Of a stretch of 64,000 nt of DNA, positions 1 through 10,617 are shown in pieces (position 1 is the stretch's first letter; each line of letters begins with the position of its first letter). Origin of the DNA: Sandaracinobacteroides hominis (GTDB taxonomy: Bacteria; Pseudomonadota; Alphaproteobacteria; Sphingomonadales; Sphingomonadaceae); contig NZ_JADCUC010000003.1 in assembly GCF_016464365.1 (NCBI RefSeq), positions 124,001 through 188,000 on the forward strand, read 5' to 3'. Both the position numbers and the translations under genes were made by a program. The notes beneath the pieces were generated by a model. It was not told the DNA's origin. It did no database searches and saw only the letters and a list, made by a program, of their open reading frames with translations.

Positions 1-975
1 GCCGAAGGCATCGTCGTCGAAGCGAAGCTCGACAAGGGCCGCGGCCCGCTCGCCACCGTGCTGGTGAAGCGCGGCACGCTGCGCACCGGCGACATCTTCG
101 TCGTCGGCGTCGAGTGGGGCAAGGTCCGCGCCCTCGTCAACGACAAGGGGCAGACGATCAAGGAGGCAGGCCCGTCCATGCCGGTCGAGGTGCTCGGGCT
201 TTCCGGCGTGCCGCAATCGGGCGACATCCTTTCGGTCGTCGAAACCGAAGCCCGCGCCCGCGAAGTCGCCGACTATCGCCAGCAGGTCGCGCTAACCAAG
301 CGCACCACCTCGGCACCTGCCAGCCTCGAAACCATGTTCGCCGGCCTCGCCGACAAGAAGGCGGTGGAATTCCCCGTCGTCGTCAAGGCCGACGTGCACG
401 GCTCCACCGAAGCCATCGTCTCGGCGCTCAACAAGCTGTCGACCGACGAGATCAAGGTCCGCGTGCTGCACTCCGGCGTCGGTGCCATCACCGAATCCGA
501 CGTGACGCTGGCCAGGGCCTCGGGCGCCGTCATCATCGGCTTCAACGTCCGCGCCAACGCCAAGGCCCGCGAAGCCGCCCATGCGGGCAGCGTGCCGCTG
601 AAATACTATGACATCATCTACGACCTCATCGACGAGGTGAAGGCCGGGATGGCCGGCAAGCTTGGGCCGGAGTATTTCGAGAACGTCGTCGGCCGCGCGG
701 AAGTCCGCGAAGTCTTCCAGGCCGGGAAGTTCGGCAAGGCAGCCGGCTGCCTCGTGGTCGAAGGCTTCATCCGCCGCAACCTCAAGGCGCGCGTGCTGCG
801 CGAAGATGTCATCGTCTACACCGGCTCCATCGCCTCGCTGCGTCGCTTCAAGGACGACGTCACGCAGGTCGAAAAGGGCTATGAATGCGGCATCGGCCTG
901 GAGAACTTCCAGGACATCCAGCAGGGCGACGTCATCGAGACGTTCGAGGTCGAGGAAAGGCTCCGCACGCTGTGA
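1..975 (+). CDS. infB: Translation initiation factor IF-2, C-terminal part (5' end outside window)
   Basis: Frame is open from base 1 and ends at TGA 973-975, giving the last 324 residues of IF-2, the GTPase that places initiator tRNA on the 30S subunit. What is visible is the region after the G domain: a beta-barrel segment, the helical linker, the IF2 domain-3 fold with [10 protein letters not shown], and the C-terminal tRNA-binding barrel with [11 protein letters not shown] ending [10 protein letters not shown]. The upstream G domain is cut off by the window edge. rbfA follows 21 nt later on the same strand, the usual infB-rbfA pairing of the nusA-infB operon. Confidence 0.97.
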   Translation, partial: AEGIVVEAKLDKGRGPLATVLVKRGTLRTGDIFVVGVEWGKVRALVNDKGQTIKEAGPSMPVEVLGLSGVPQSGDILSVVETEARAREVADYRQQVALTKRTTSAPASLETMFAGLADKKAVEFPVVVKADVHGSTEAIVSALNKLSTDEIKVRVLHSGVGAITESDVTLARASGAVIIGFNVRANAKAREAAHAGSVPLKYYDIIYDLIDEVKAGMAGKLGPEYFENVVGRAEVREVFQAGKFGKAAGCLVVEGFIRRNLKARVLREDVIVYTGSIASLRRFKDDVTQVEKGYECGIGLENFQDIQQGDVIETFEVEERLRTL

Positions 976-996
976 CGCGGAGCGGACCATCCAGCC

Positions 997-1425
997 ATGA
1001 AGCGTAGTGGAGACAAGAAGGCCGGCTCCTCGGTCCGTACGCTGAAAGTCGGCGAGGCCATGCGCCACATCCTCGCCGATCTTCTCGCGCGTGGAGACAT
1101 CCAGGACGATGTGCTGGCAAAGCACATCGTCTCTGTCTCCGAAGTCCGCGTCTCGCCGGATCTCCGGCACGCAACCGCCTTCATCATGCCGGTCGGCGCC
1201 AGCGAAGACGAGCAGACGACAGTGCTGAAGGCGCTGAACAGCCACGCCAAGCGCCTGAAGGGCGAAGTCGCCCGACGCGTGAACACCAAATATGCCGCCG
1301 AAATCCACTTCAAGGTGGACGACAGCTACGCCGAGGCCGCGCGCATCGACGCCTTGCTGCGTATGCCGCGCGTTTCCCGCGACCTCGAAGGCCGAGCTCC
1401 GCCGAGTATCGCCGAAGAAGACTAG
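997..1425 (+). CDS. rbfA: 30S ribosome-binding factor RbfA
   Basis: 142 residues, typical RbfA length. RbfA is a cytoplasmic KH-fold factor that helps mature the 5' end of 16S rRNA. The conserved stretches VGEAMRHILADLL near the start, VSVSEVRVSPDLRHATAF in the middle and RIDALL near the end are visible, with a short charged tail. It sits immediately downstream of infB, as in most bacteria. Its TAG stop interlocks with the TAG stop of the convergent lipoprotein gene in a shared CTAG (1422-1425), so the two coding regions overlap by 4 nt tail to tail. Confidence 0.95.
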   Translation: MKRSGDKKAGSSVRTLKVGEAMRHILADLLARGDIQDDVLAKHIVSVSEVRVSPDLRHATAFIMPVGASEDEQTTVLKALNSHAKRLKGEVARRVNTKYAAEIHFKVDDSYAEAARIDALLRMPRVSRDLEGRAPPSIAEED

Positions 1426-1814
1426 CCCGCTGCGGGCGCTTCCGGCTGCGGCGCGGGCTTCATCGGCTGGAACCGCCCCAGGTTGCACGTAGGCCCGTTC
1501 GGTCCCGGGCCGGGCGTCACCACCGTGATCGAATTCAGGCTGCACAGCTGCCCGGCGCGCGAATTGTGCCGGATGGCATTTCCAAAGGTCAGCCCACTGC
1601 AGCGCTGCGGCAACTCGTTGCGCCAGATCCGGCGGCTGTTCTGCTGAAAATCGATGGTGCGGTCATCGATCACCCGCATGGAGCGGATATTGTGGGTGCT
1701 GATGCAGTTCACGCTCGGTCCGTCAGGCACCCAGACGGTGCGATTGGAGGCATCGCCCCCGCCCGCACAAGCCGCCAGAAATACCGCAGTCGATAAAATA
1801 CCCAGACGTTTCAT
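1422..1814 (-). CDS. Small four-cysteine lipoprotein (paralogue A)
   Basis: 130 residues. Start taken at the second ATG (1814) because GGGAGG lies 6 nt upstream; an in-frame ATG two codons earlier has poor spacing. The N-terminus is a lipoprotein signal with lipobox LAAC, lipidated Cys at about residue 16. The mature part has the pattern C-I, IDFQQ, IWRNEL..RC, QLCSLNSI and CNLGRFQP. The same spacing recurs in the proteins at 17395-17814 and 22228-22653, so these are paralogues. It resembles the DUF6491 kind of small envelope protein from memory, but this was not checked. Function unknown; periplasmic or membrane-anchored location is inferred. Confidence 0.75.
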   Translation of the reverse strand: MKRLGILSTAVFLAACAGGGDASNRTVWVPDGPSVNCISTHNIRSMRVIDDRTIDFQQNSRRIWRNELPQRCSGLTFGNAIRHNSRAGQLCSLNSITVVTPGPGPNGPTCNLGRFQPMKPAPQPEAPAAG

Positions 1815-1875
1815 ATGCATCCTCCCCCCTCGGGTGAACTATACTAACACCCCTAGCGGCAGGAGAAAGCCGAAA

Positions 1876-2736
1876 TCAGCGTGTCGGCACAGGCGCTTCG
1901 CCTGAATAATCATAGAAACCGCGCCCGGATTTCCGCCCGAACCAGCCGGCTTCCACATATTTGCTCAACAGCGGCGCCGGCCGATATTTCGGGTCACCGG
2001 TCGCCTTTTGCATCACCAGCATGATCGCGTGCAGCGTATCCAGCCCCACGAAGTCCGCCAGTGTCAAAGGCCCCATCGGGTGGTTGGCGCCCAGCCTGAG
2101 GCCGGTGTCGATGTCCACCACGCTCCCCACGCCTTCGCCCAGCGCAAAGATCGCCTCGTTCAGCATGGGGCACAGCACCCGGTTCACGATGAAGCTCGGG
2201 CTGTCCTCCGAAACGATCGCCGTCTTCCCCAGCGTGCCGATATAGTCCCGCGCCGCTGCCCGCGTCGCATCCGACGTCGCCAGCCCGGGAATGATCTCCA
2301 CCAGCTGCATCACCGGAACCGGGTTGAAGAAGTGCAGCCCCAGGAAGCGGTCGGGCCGATCGGTCGAAGCGCCCAGCATGGTGATCGAAATCGACGAGGT
2401 GTTGGTCGCCAGCAGCGCATGCGGTGCCAGCGTCAGCCCGGCGAAGATCTTCTGCTTCAGCCCTTCATTCTCGGTCGCTGCCTCGATCACGAAGTCCGCA
2501 TCGGCCAGCCCGGCCGTATCGCCCGCTGGCGAAATCCGCGCCAGCGTCGCGGCGGCAGCCGCTTCCTCCAGTGTTCCTTTCGCAACCTGCCGCGCCAGCA
2601 GCTTCTCAATCCCGGCCTTGCCCTTTTCAGCCCGATCCAGCGCCACATCGGTCAGCACCACCTGATGCCCGGCCGCAGCCGAAACCTGCGCAATTCCCGC
2701 GCCCATCATCCCCGAACCGATAACGCCGACCTTCAT
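1876..2736 (-). CDS. 3-hydroxybutyryl-CoA dehydrogenase
   Basis: About 286 residues, the normal size of single-domain-pair 3-hydroxyacyl-CoA dehydrogenases (PaaH/Hbd family). It oxidises (S)-3-hydroxyacyl-CoA with NAD. Visible motifs are the Rossmann loop [14 protein letters not shown] at the N-terminus, ATNTSSI, the catalytic-His segment [10 protein letters not shown], and the C-terminal helical domain with [18 protein letters not shown]. Start chosen at the ATG at 2736, which has GGGAG 7 nt upstream; the ATG at 2742 sits directly on that site. In related genomes this gene commonly follows etfB-etfA; here a PEP-CTERM gene lies between. Confidence 0.93.
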   Translation of the reverse strand: MKVGVIGSGMMGAGIAQVSAAAGHQVVLTDVALDRAEKGKAGIEKLLARQVAKGTLEEAAAAATLARISPAGDTAGLADADFVIEAATENEGLKQKIFAGLTLAPHALLATNTSSISITMLGASTDRPDRFLGLHFFNPVPVMQLVEIIPGLATSDATRAAARDYIGTLGKTAIVSEDSPSFIVNRVLCPMLNEAIFALGEGVGSVVDIDTGLRLGANHPMGPLTLADFVGLDTLHAIMLVMQKATGDPKYRPAPLLSKYVEAGWFGRKSGRGFYDYSGEAPVPTR

Positions 2737-2794
2737 CGCCATACTCCCGTTGCTGCGCTGCAGCGGGGTTAGCGGCCGCTCAGGCCTGCCGCAA

Positions 2795-2825
2795 TGGGAA
2801 AGCCGGCGGGGCCACGCCCGCCGGC
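2795..2825 (-). terminator. Probable intrinsic terminator after the PEP-CTERM phytase-like gene
   Basis: Perfect 9-bp stem GCCGGCGGG (2802-2810) and CCCGCCGGC (2817-2825) with a 6-nt loop, followed on the minus strand by a short TTT run. It starts 9 bases after the stop of the minus-strand gene. The U-tract is weak, so confidence is moderate. Confidence 0.5.
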
Positions 2826-2833
2826 CGCTCCAT

Positions 2834-4288
2834 TCAGGCCGCCAGCGCCCGCTTCCGGCGGGCCATGCCGCCCACCAGCCCGAAGCCGGCGATCAGCATT
2901 GCCCAGGTCGCCGGTTCCGGCACACCCAGCACGCCAAGGTCGGCGCCGTTCACCTTGAACACATAGGCATAGGTATCGATCAGCGAATAGCCGTCCGGGC
3001 ACAGCTCGTTCAGCGCCACGTCGATGGACGAGCCCCCTTTGCCAGTGGTGCAGCGGTTGAACTGCACGCCTTCACCCGTCTGCGTGACGGAGAAATCGTT
3101 GTCGGTCACCACGACGAAGCTATAGCCGCCCTCGATCCGTGGCCCGATGGCAATGCCTTCCATCTTCTCGGTCACGGTGATGCCATTGGCCTCCAGCTGC
3201 GCCTGGATATCCAGCCACAAGGTTTTGGAAACTGGCACCACGCTCCCGGGCAGGGTGTTGGTGCCGGCCAGGCTTTCGTTCGTCACATCGGTCGCGCCAG
3301 CGAGGTCCACCAGATAGACACGCTTCGAGCCCGGCGAGTTGGCGGCCGTCGGATCGTCGACTCCCAGCCCCCGATTGTCGCGTTCGAGTACCAGAAACTT
3401 GCCGTTATCCAGCGCGATGATGCCGGAAAGGCCGATGTTGCGGCCCTATGCGTTGGGGCCGAATTCCTCGCCGGGCACGCGCGTGTTGATCGAGGCTACG
3501 CTTTCCAGTTGATAGATGAACTGGCCCGTCGAAGTGCCGGTGGCCACATCATAGGCGACGATCCGCACATTCTGGCTGCGGCGGCCATCGGGGTTGCCCT
3601 CATTCACCAGCGGATCCTGCAGCACCGCATAGACTGTCTTGCCGTCCGGAGAGATGGATATGCCCTCAAAACCCCGATTATCCTGTCGACCCGTGCGGAT
3701 GGTCGGCCGCCCATCGACGAAGTTCGGCGTGCCGCCGGCTTCCTTGGGCAGCAGGTTACCAGGCGTCGCAAAGGCGCGAATGAAATTTCCGTCCTTGTCG
3801 AACTCATACACCGAAGGGCCATATTCGTCGGCCACCAGGAAGTTGCCGTTCTTCAGCACGACAAGACCTTCCGGATCGAACGACAGCCCCAGCACGGATG
3901 CATCGCCCTGCGGCGCCAGGCGCGGGTTCAGGCCGGTGAAGGGTTGACCATCCTTCTTGAACACCACCGTCTTCAGCAGCACATAGCCGCCCACGCTGCC
4001 ATCGGCCGCGATATCGAGCGAAAAATTGTGGACGCGGGGGGCGAAGTCGATCAACCCACCGCCGGGGCCGCGATCGGTATTGCCCCAATAGCTGTTGGTC
4101 TTGCTATCATACCAGAGATCGGACCCGATGGAGAGGCGATTGCCGCCGAAGGCCGGATCCATGCCGGAAAGGTCTGTCGCATTGCCGGCAAAGCTGGTGC
4201 TGCCGGTATAGACGATGGCAGACATGGCCGGCGCGGCGAGCGAGGTGAACAGCGCGAGCGCAAGCCCGCCGATCGTGGAACGAAGCAT
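2834..4288 (-). pseudogene. Esterase-like phytase-family PEP-CTERM protein interrupted by an in-frame TAG
   Basis: Reading the minus strand from ATG 4288 gives 280 codons, then TAG at 3448-3446, and then the same frame continues open to 2834 (485 codons in total). The first part has a signal peptide and a phytase-like beta-propeller (SFDPEGLVVLKNGNFLVADEYGP, shown here across two blades: FDPEGL and VADEYG). Sequence after the TAG reads GRNIGLSGIIALDNGKFL, which is still clearly protein-like, then ends with [17 protein letters not shown] and a basic tail. This is one gene with a single nonsense codon: a recent pseudogene, a sequencing error, or (less likely) readthrough. The intact product would be exported and processed by an exosortase. 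It lies between etfA and the 3-hydroxybutyryl-CoA dehydrogenase. Confidence 0.8.
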
Positions 4289-4617
4289 GTAGATCCCCCC
4301 AATTGGATGTCAGGATGACAATTGGCGTCGCCCGCATGCGCTTGCACGGTTAAGATTCGTTGACGTTATTGTGTCCGCTGGATGACGGCGCCCTTTTGTC
4401 CGGCTTGCATGTTGCAACCGCAAGCGTCGACCGCAGCCAATTCGCGACAGGGTTCACCCCGTCCGAGAGGCCACCCTGCAGACGGAAAAGGCCGCCCGCC
4501 CGGCCAATCAGGATCCGCCGGCTGGATCCGGGCAGCCGTCGACAAGGCCAGCGCCTGCCACAGGCAGCGCGCCGGCAACTTCCTGCCGCCCATCGATCAG
4601 GCGGCGGGTAAGATCCA
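4289..4617. other. Intergenic region upstream of the phytase-like gene
   Basis: 329 bp between the etfA stop and the PEP-CTERM gene start, both on the minus strand. I see no convincing gene: small open frames here have no ribosome site or family motifs. A short inverted repeat of GGATCC arms lies near 4510-4530. The AT-richer part at 4340-4380 is a plausible promoter zone for the phytase-like gene, but no clear -35/-10 or sigma-54 element was found. Confidence 0.5.
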
Positions 4618-5543
<926 letters not shown>

Positions 5544-5547
<4 letters not shown>

Positions 5548-6293
5548 GCGATGGCTCCCGAAGTCTTGAGTTTCTCGATCAGTTCGTCGACCGTCTTCAC
5601 CTTGATGCCGGCCGAACGCTTCGGCGGCTCGGTCACCTTCAGCACCGACAGGCGCGGCGCCACATCGACGCCATAGTCAGCCGGCGTCTTGTTGGCGATC
5701 GGCTTCGACTTCGCCTTCATGATGTTCGGCAGCGATGCATAGCGCGGCTCGTTCAGGCGAAGGTCGGTGGTGACGATCGCGGGAAGCTTCAGCTCCACCG
5801 TCTCCAGGCCGCCGTCGATTTCGCGGGTCACCGAAACCTTGTCGGCGCTCGGCTCCACCTTCGAGGCAAAGGTGCCCTGGCCCCAGCCCAGCAGCGCGCC
5901 CAGCATCTGGCCGGTCTGGCTCGAATCGTCGTCGATCGCCTGCTTGCCCAGGATCACCAGCCCGGGGGCTTCCTCGGCGGCGATCTTCGCCAGCAGCTTG
6001 GCAACGCCCAGGCTTTCCACCGGGCCATCCACCGTCACCAGAATGCCGCGGTCGGCACCCATGGCCAGCGCCGTGCGCAGCGTTTCCTGCGCCTGCGCCG
6101 GGCCGACGGATACGACGACGACTTCCGTCGCCACGCCCTTTTCCTTCAGCCGAACCGCTTCCTCGACGGCAATCTCGTCGAACGGATTCATGCTCATTTT
6201 TACGTTTGCAAGCTCGACGCCGCTCTGGTCGGGCTTCACCCGCACCTTCACATTATAGTCGACCACCCGCTTTACGGGCACGAGAATCTTCAT
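5544..6293 (-). CDS. etfB: Electron transfer flavoprotein, beta subunit
   Basis: 249 residues, standard EtfB length. Starts [19 protein letters not shown], a characteristic EtfB N-terminus, followed by [19 protein letters not shown], the GADRGILV loop and the [17 protein letters not shown]/substrate-contact region. The EtfB recognition-loop area ([19 protein letters not shown]) follows. First gene of the minus-strand etfBA unit; overlaps etfA by 4 nt. Confidence 0.97.
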
Positions 6294-6579
6294 GGGTATC
6301 AGGCTCCCCGGATCATGGTCCTAGCGCGGAACCCCATGCGCAAGGGGGACGAGCGAGTCAACGCAGAGGACATTGGGTCATTTGAGAGGGCATCGCAGCA
6401 ATGGTAGGAATCAACGCATGCCTATAAACTCGACTGTCTGTTGTGGATGGTTCAGGTAAAACATCGATCCGAACGGTGGGTAACGTTTCCAACTATCTGA
6501 TTTTGCAAAAATTTAGGCGATACGAAAAACTTTCTGCGCGCTCTGGCGCAGTTAATGATAGTTCCGGCAAGAGGCAGAA
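6294..6579. promoter_or_regulatory. Divergent promoter region between etfB and dnaB
   Basis: 286 bp separating the minus-strand etfBA unit from plus-strand dnaB. The half next to dnaB (about 6470-6560) is clearly more AT-rich than the surrounding DNA and must hold the dnaB promoter; the other half must serve etfB. No precise promoter elements can be assigned with confidence, and no gene is seen. Confidence 0.45.
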
Positions 6580-8082
6580 ATGCCCTCCCCCGTCGAACTT
6601 AGACCGCACTCCATAACGCTTCATCATGTTCTGGATGAGGGGCGCGTCACGCCATTGCCCTTCAACATCGACGCGGAAAAGGCCCTGCTTGGCGCGCTCC
6701 TCATCGAAAACCGCCTGCTGGAGGAAATCCTCCTCCACCTGCGCGACGAACATTTCTACGAACCGCTGCACGGCCGGATCTTCGTCCAGCTGAAGCGTCT
6801 CGCCGATCTCAACATGGTCGCCAACCCGGTCACGCTTCGCCCGCTCTTCGAAAGCGACCCGGCGCTCGCCGAGCTCGGCGGCCCCACCTATCTCCTGAAG
6901 CTCACCGAAGACCCCTCCGTCCTGATCGCCGCGCGCGACTGCGCCCAGCAGATCTATGATCTCGCCCTGCTCCGCGCCCTGGTGATGGTCGGCACCGAAC
7001 TCGTGCAATCCGCCACCGACACCTCCGGCGAAGTCGCGCCGATGAAGCAGATCGAGTTCGCCGAGGAGGCGCTCTACAAGGTCGCCGAATCCGGCGAAGT
7101 CTCCGGCGCCACCATCGATTTCGCGGGAGCGGCGAAAAAGGCCGTGGACATGGCCGCCAAGGCCATGAAATCCGGCGGCCACCTTTCCGGCCTCACAACG
7201 GGCCTTACGGGAATCAACAACAAGATCGGCGGCCTGCACAATTCCGACCTTGTGATCCTTGCCGGGCGCCCGGCCATGGGGAAAACCGCGCTCGCCACCA
7301 ACATCGCCTTCAACACTGCCTTCCGCGCCAAGCTTGACGAACGCGACGGCATCTCCCCCTCCAGCGGCGCGCCGGTCGCCTTCTTCAGCCTGGAAATGTC
7401 GGCCGACCAGCTGGCCAACCGCATCCTCGCCGAACAGGCCCGCATCAGCTCCGAAGCGTTGCGCATGGGCAAGATCAACCAGTCGGAATTCAACGAGCTC
7501 GCCCGCGCTTCGCAGGAACTCTACGACCTGCCGCTCTACATCGACGATACACCCGCCCTCTCCATCGCCGCGCTGCGCACCCGCGCCCGCCGTCTGAAGC
7601 GGCAGAAGAAAATCGGTCTCATCGTCGTCGACTATCTGCAGCTGCTGCAGGGCACCGCGCGCAACGCCTCCGAGAACCGGGTCGCGGAAATCTCCGAAGT
7701 CACCCGCGGCCTGAAAACGCTGGCGAAGGAACTGGATATTCCGGTGATCGCCCTCTCCCAGCTCAGCCGCCAGGTGGAAAACCGCGAGGACAAGCGCCCG
7801 CAGCTATCGGATCTTCGCGAATCCGGCACCATCGAGCAGGACGCCGACATCGTCATGTTCGTCTTCCGCGAGGAATATTATCACGAGGGCAAGAAGCCCG
7901 AGGACGGCAGCGAGAAGTTCCAGCAATGGATCGAAAAGGCCGAGCGCGTGCGCGGCCGCGCCGAAGTCATCATCGCCAAGCAGCGGCACGGCGCCACCGG
8001 CACCGTGCCGCTGATGTTCACCCGCGAATTCACCCGCTTTTCCGACCCTGCCGAAGGTGATTGGGTTCCCGATTACGATTAA
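6580..8082 (+). CDS. dnaB: Replicative DNA helicase DnaB
   Basis: 500 residues, normal for DnaB. The N-terminal primase-interaction domain begins about residue 25 (PFNIDAEKALLGALL). The RecA-like ATPase domain has Walker A AGRPAMGKTALA, FFSLEMSADQL, Walker B GLIVVDYLQLL, SQLSRQVENREDKRPQLSDL, ESGTIEQDADIV and an IIAKQRHGATGTV C-terminal element. It unwinds DNA ahead of the replisome as a hexamer. A purine-rich site AAGAGGCAG precedes the ATG. No intein is present. Confidence 0.98.
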   Translation: MPSPVELRPHSITLHHVLDEGRVTPLPFNIDAEKALLGALLIENRLLEEILLHLRDEHFYEPLHGRIFVQLKRLADLNMVANPVTLRPLFESDPALAELGGPTYLLKLTEDPSVLIAARDCAQQIYDLALLRALVMVGTELVQSATDTSGEVAPMKQIEFAEEALYKVAESGEVSGATIDFAGAAKKAVDMAAKAMKSGGHLSGLTTGLTGINNKIGGLHNSDLVILAGRPAMGKTALATNIAFNTAFRAKLDERDGISPSSGAPVAFFSLEMSADQLANRILAEQARISSEALRMGKINQSEFNELARASQELYDLPLYIDDTPALSIAALRTRARRLKRQKKIGLIVVDYLQLLQGTARNASENRVAEISEVTRGLKTLAKELDIPVIALSQLSRQVENREDKRPQLSDLRESGTIEQDADIVMFVFREEYYHEGKKPEDGSEKFQQWIEKAERVRGRAEVIIAKQRHGATGTVPLMFTREFTRFSDPAEGDWVPDYD

Positions 8083-8101
8083 GCCGGCTACGGCATCGCG
8101 C

Positions 8102-9118
8102 ATGGACTTCAACTCCGACAATGCCGCGGGCGTACACCCCGCCGTGCTCACCGCCGTTGCCAACGCCGCCGGCCCGCAGGCGGCTGGCTATGACGCCGAC
8201 CAATGGTCCTCCCGCCTGGATGCGGCCTTCTCGGAGCTGTTCGGAACATCCGCCCGCGCCTTCGCAGTTCCCAGCGGCACGGCAGCCAACGCCGTCGGTC
8301 TCGCCGCCTGCACCCCGCCTTACGGAGGCGTCTGGTGCCACGCCGAGGCCCATATCGAAGTCGATGAAGCCGGCGCCGTCCCCTTCTATACTGGCGGCGG
8401 ATCGCTCATGCTGGTGCCATCGCCGCACGGCAAGCTCACCCCAGCCGCCCTCGATGAAGCATCCTCCCGCCGCCGCGGCGACGTGCATCAGGTGCAGCCC
8501 GCCGCCCTCAGCCTCACCCAGGCCACCGAATGGGGCACCGTCTATACGCCGGACGAAGTCGCCGCGCTGGCCGGCTGGGCAAAGGCCCGCAGCCTCGCCG
8601 TGCAGATGGATGGCGCCCGCTTCGCCAACGCCATCGCCCATCTCGGCTGCCACCCGGCCGACGTCACCTGGAAGGCGGGCGTCGACATCCTCTCGTTCGG
8701 CTGCATCAAGAATGGCGGCATGTCGGCCGAGGCCCTCGTCGTCTTCAACGCCGATCTCGCCGCCAGCATCCCCATCCGCCGCAAGCGCGCCGGGTTGATG
8801 CCGTCGAAGGGCCGTTTCGCCGCCGCCCAGATCCTGGCCATGCTCGAAAACGACGTCTGGCTGCAAAACGCCCGCGCTTCCAATGCCGGCGCCCAAAAGC
8901 TCGCCACCGCCGCCCCCCATCGTCTGCTGGTGCCGGTTCAGGCCAACGAGCTGTTCCTGCGCCTCACGCCTGCCGAACGCGAAACGCTCCGCGCCAAGGG
9001 CTACAGCTTCTACGACTGGGAAATTTCCGGCCCCGATGCCGCCCGTCTCGTCGTTCGCTGGGATCAGTCCGCCGAAGTCCTCGAAACGCTGGCCCGCGAT
9101 CTGGCGGCGCTTGGATGA
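8102..9118 (+). CDS. Threonine aldolase / beta-eliminating lyase-like PLP enzyme
   Basis: 338 residues from ATG 8102, 19 nt after dnaB. A fold-type I PLP enzyme of the low-specificity threonine aldolase group (threonine to glycine plus acetaldehyde). Visible: MDFNSDNAAG start, PSGTAAN phosphate-binding turn at 57-63, Asp170 in VQMDGARFANA for the pyridine nitrogen, and the Schiff-base Lys203 in LSFGCIKNGG. Related sequences usually have SK-N-G at this point. The stop overlaps the following transporter start in ATGA. Exact substrate is not provable from sequence. Confidence 0.88.
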   Translation: MDFNSDNAAGVHPAVLTAVANAAGPQAAGYDADQWSSRLDAAFSELFGTSARAFAVPSGTAANAVGLAACTPPYGGVWCHAEAHIEVDEAGAVPFYTGGGSLMLVPSPHGKLTPAALDEASSRRRGDVHQVQPAALSLTQATEWGTVYTPDEVAALAGWAKARSLAVQMDGARFANAIAHLGCHPADVTWKAGVDILSFGCIKNGGMSAEALVVFNADLAASIPIRRKRAGLMPSKGRFAAAQILAMLENDVWLQNARASNAGAQKLATAAPHRLLVPVQANELFLRLTPAERETLRAKGYSFYDWEISGPDAARLVVRWDQSAEVLETLARDLAALG

Positions 9119-10011
9119 GCGCCCGCTCGATCCTGCAGTTCGTTCTGGTCGTGCTGATCTGGGGCACCACCTGGTATGTCATCACCTGGCAGCTGGGCAG
9201 CGTGAACCCCAGCTGGTCGGTCACCTACCGCTTCCTCGTCGGCGGCATTGCCCTGTTCGGCTGGTGCGCCTTGCGCGGCCTGCCGCTCCATGTCCCCCGC
9301 AGCAGCCTGCCCTTTATCGCCATCTTCGGCATCATGCAGTTCATGCTGAACTTCAACTTCGTCTACCGGGCCGAACAACATGTACCCTCGGGCATCCCGG
9401 CCGTCGCCTATGCGCTGCTGATGATCCCCAACGCCATTCTGGCCGCCATCTTCCTTGGCCGCCGCGCCAGCCGACGGTTCATCGTCGGCGCGATGCTGGG
9501 GGTCACCGGGGTCGCCATGCTCTTCGCGCAGCAATTGAACCTGCCGGGCAGCCGCACGGAAACGCTGATCGGTCTGGCGTTCGTCACCGCCGGCGTTCTC
9601 TCGGCCTCGGTCTCGAACGTCATGCAGGGCAGCCCGCAGGCGCTGCGCTATCCGCCGCTCGCCGGCCTCGCCTATGCGATGCTGATCGGCGCCGGCATCA
9701 ACGCCGTTTTCGCCCTCTTCATCGCCGGTCCGCCGCAATGGGATCCGAGCCCGCAATATTGGCTCGGGCTGCTCTATCTGGGGGTCGCCGCCAGCGCCGT
9801 CGCCTTCGCCCTCTATTTCGATCTCATCCGCCAGCTGGGCCCGGCAGAAGCCGCATGGACAGGCGTGCCCATCCCCATCGTCGCCATGGCCATCTCGACG
9901 GTTGCCGAAGGCTACCGCTGGACCCCGCTGGCAGCAGCCGGCGCAGCGCTCGCCATTTTCGGGCTCATGGTCGCCCTATGGCAACCGGCCCGCAAGGCTC
10001 AAACCGCGTAA
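9115..10011 (+). CDS. EamA/DMT-family inner-membrane transporter
   Basis: 298 residues, about ten hydrophobic helices arranged as two repeated EamA halves. Starts with ILQFVLVVLIWGTTWYVI, where W-G-T-T-W is typical of the drug/metabolite transporter superfamily. Start ATG 9115 overlaps the aldolase-like gene by 4 nt, suggesting coupled expression and perhaps amino-acid export, though the substrate is unknown. The second half contains GLLYLGVAASAVAFALYF, a characteristic repeat-2 motif. Confidence 0.88.
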   Translation: MSARSILQFVLVVLIWGTTWYVITWQLGSVNPSWSVTYRFLVGGIALFGWCALRGLPLHVPRSSLPFIAIFGIMQFMLNFNFVYRAEQHVPSGIPAVAYALLMIPNAILAAIFLGRRASRRFIVGAMLGVTGVAMLFAQQLNLPGSRTETLIGLAFVTAGVLSASVSNVMQGSPQALRYPPLAGLAYAMLIGAGINAVFALFIAGPPQWDPSPQYWLGLLYLGVAASAVAFALYFDLIRQLGPAEAAWTGVPIPIVAMAISTVAEGYRWTPLAAAGAALAIFGLMVALWQPARKAQTA

Positions 10012-10014
10012 CCC

Positions 10015-10058
10015 AACGGCCGGAGGCCGACCGGCCGGCCGCGCCAATGCGCGGAACC
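10015..10058. repeat. Inverted partial copy of the GC-rich intergenic repeat
   Basis: Immediately after the EamA gene. Its reverse complement reads CCCGGTTCCGCGCATTGGCG and then the GGCCGGCCGGTCGGCCT block, both of which recur in the plus orientation at 10618-10741 on the other side of the flavin reductase gene. It looks like a copy lacking the central part of the unit. Confidence 0.7.
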
Positions 10059-10084
10059 GGGCGTCAGCACCCCCCCAAATCAAA

Positions 10085-10549
10085 TCAAGCGTAGCGTCCA
10101 CGCAGATACATCAGCGGATCGCGCGTATCCGCCGAGCGGAAGCTCTGGATCCGTCCCAGCAGCACCAGATGGTCGCCGCCTTCGATTTCCTGCTCCAGCG
10201 AACAGGCGAAATTCGCGCAGGCCCCCTCCAGCAGCAACACGCCGGATTCCGCTTCCACCCACTCACCCTCGGTAAAGCGATCGACGCCGCGCGCGGCAAA
10301 GCGTTCGGCGACGGCACGCTGCGCATCCGACAGCACGCTTACCCCGAAAACCCCGGATTTCCGGATGATCGGCAGGCTCGAGGCATGCTTTCCCGGACAC
10401 ACCAGCAACAGCGGCGGGTCCAGCGAAACGGATGTAAAACTGTTGGCGGTAAAGCCCACATGGGCGCCCGCCGCATCGACGCTGGTGATGATGGTAACGC
10501 CAGTGGCAAAGCAGCCAAAAGCATCTCTCAGAGCGCGATGGTCGTTCAT
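10085..10549 (-). CDS. Flavin reductase-like FMN-binding protein
   Basis: 154 residues from the ATG at 10549, chosen because family members begin close to ALRDAFGCFATGVTIITS; the frame extends further upstream but into repeat-like sequence. Split-barrel flavin reductase domain: FATGVTIIT, GFTANSFTSVSLDPPLLLVC and the C-terminal GDHLVLLGRI are all characteristic. Such proteins supply reduced FMN/FAD to two-component monooxygenases, but no monooxygenase is adjacent here. Flanked on both sides by copies of the GC-rich repeat. Confidence 0.85.
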   Translation of the reverse strand: MNDHRALRDAFGCFATGVTIITSVDAAGAHVGFTANSFTSVSLDPPLLLVCPGKHASSLPIIRKSGVFGVSVLSDAQRAVAERFAARGVDRFTEGEWVEAESGVLLLEGACANFACSLEQEIEGGDHLVLLGRIQSFRSADTRDPLMYLRGRYA

Positions 10550-10617
10550 AGCGACATGAAGCCATCTTTGCATCACAAGACAAGCGGAAAGACCGGACAT
10601 TTGGGTTAGGGCCGGGC

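Noticed and set aside
2834-3310. Separate small PEP-CTERM gene starting at an internal ATG (3310)
   Set aside because: The frame upstream of that ATG is open back to the TAG and reads as phytase-like sequence continuous with the first half, so it is one broken gene rather than a second gene.
4360-4611. Small open frames in the etfA upstream gap
   Set aside because: No ribosome site, no hydrophobic or conserved segments, and frames exist on both strands of the same DNA.
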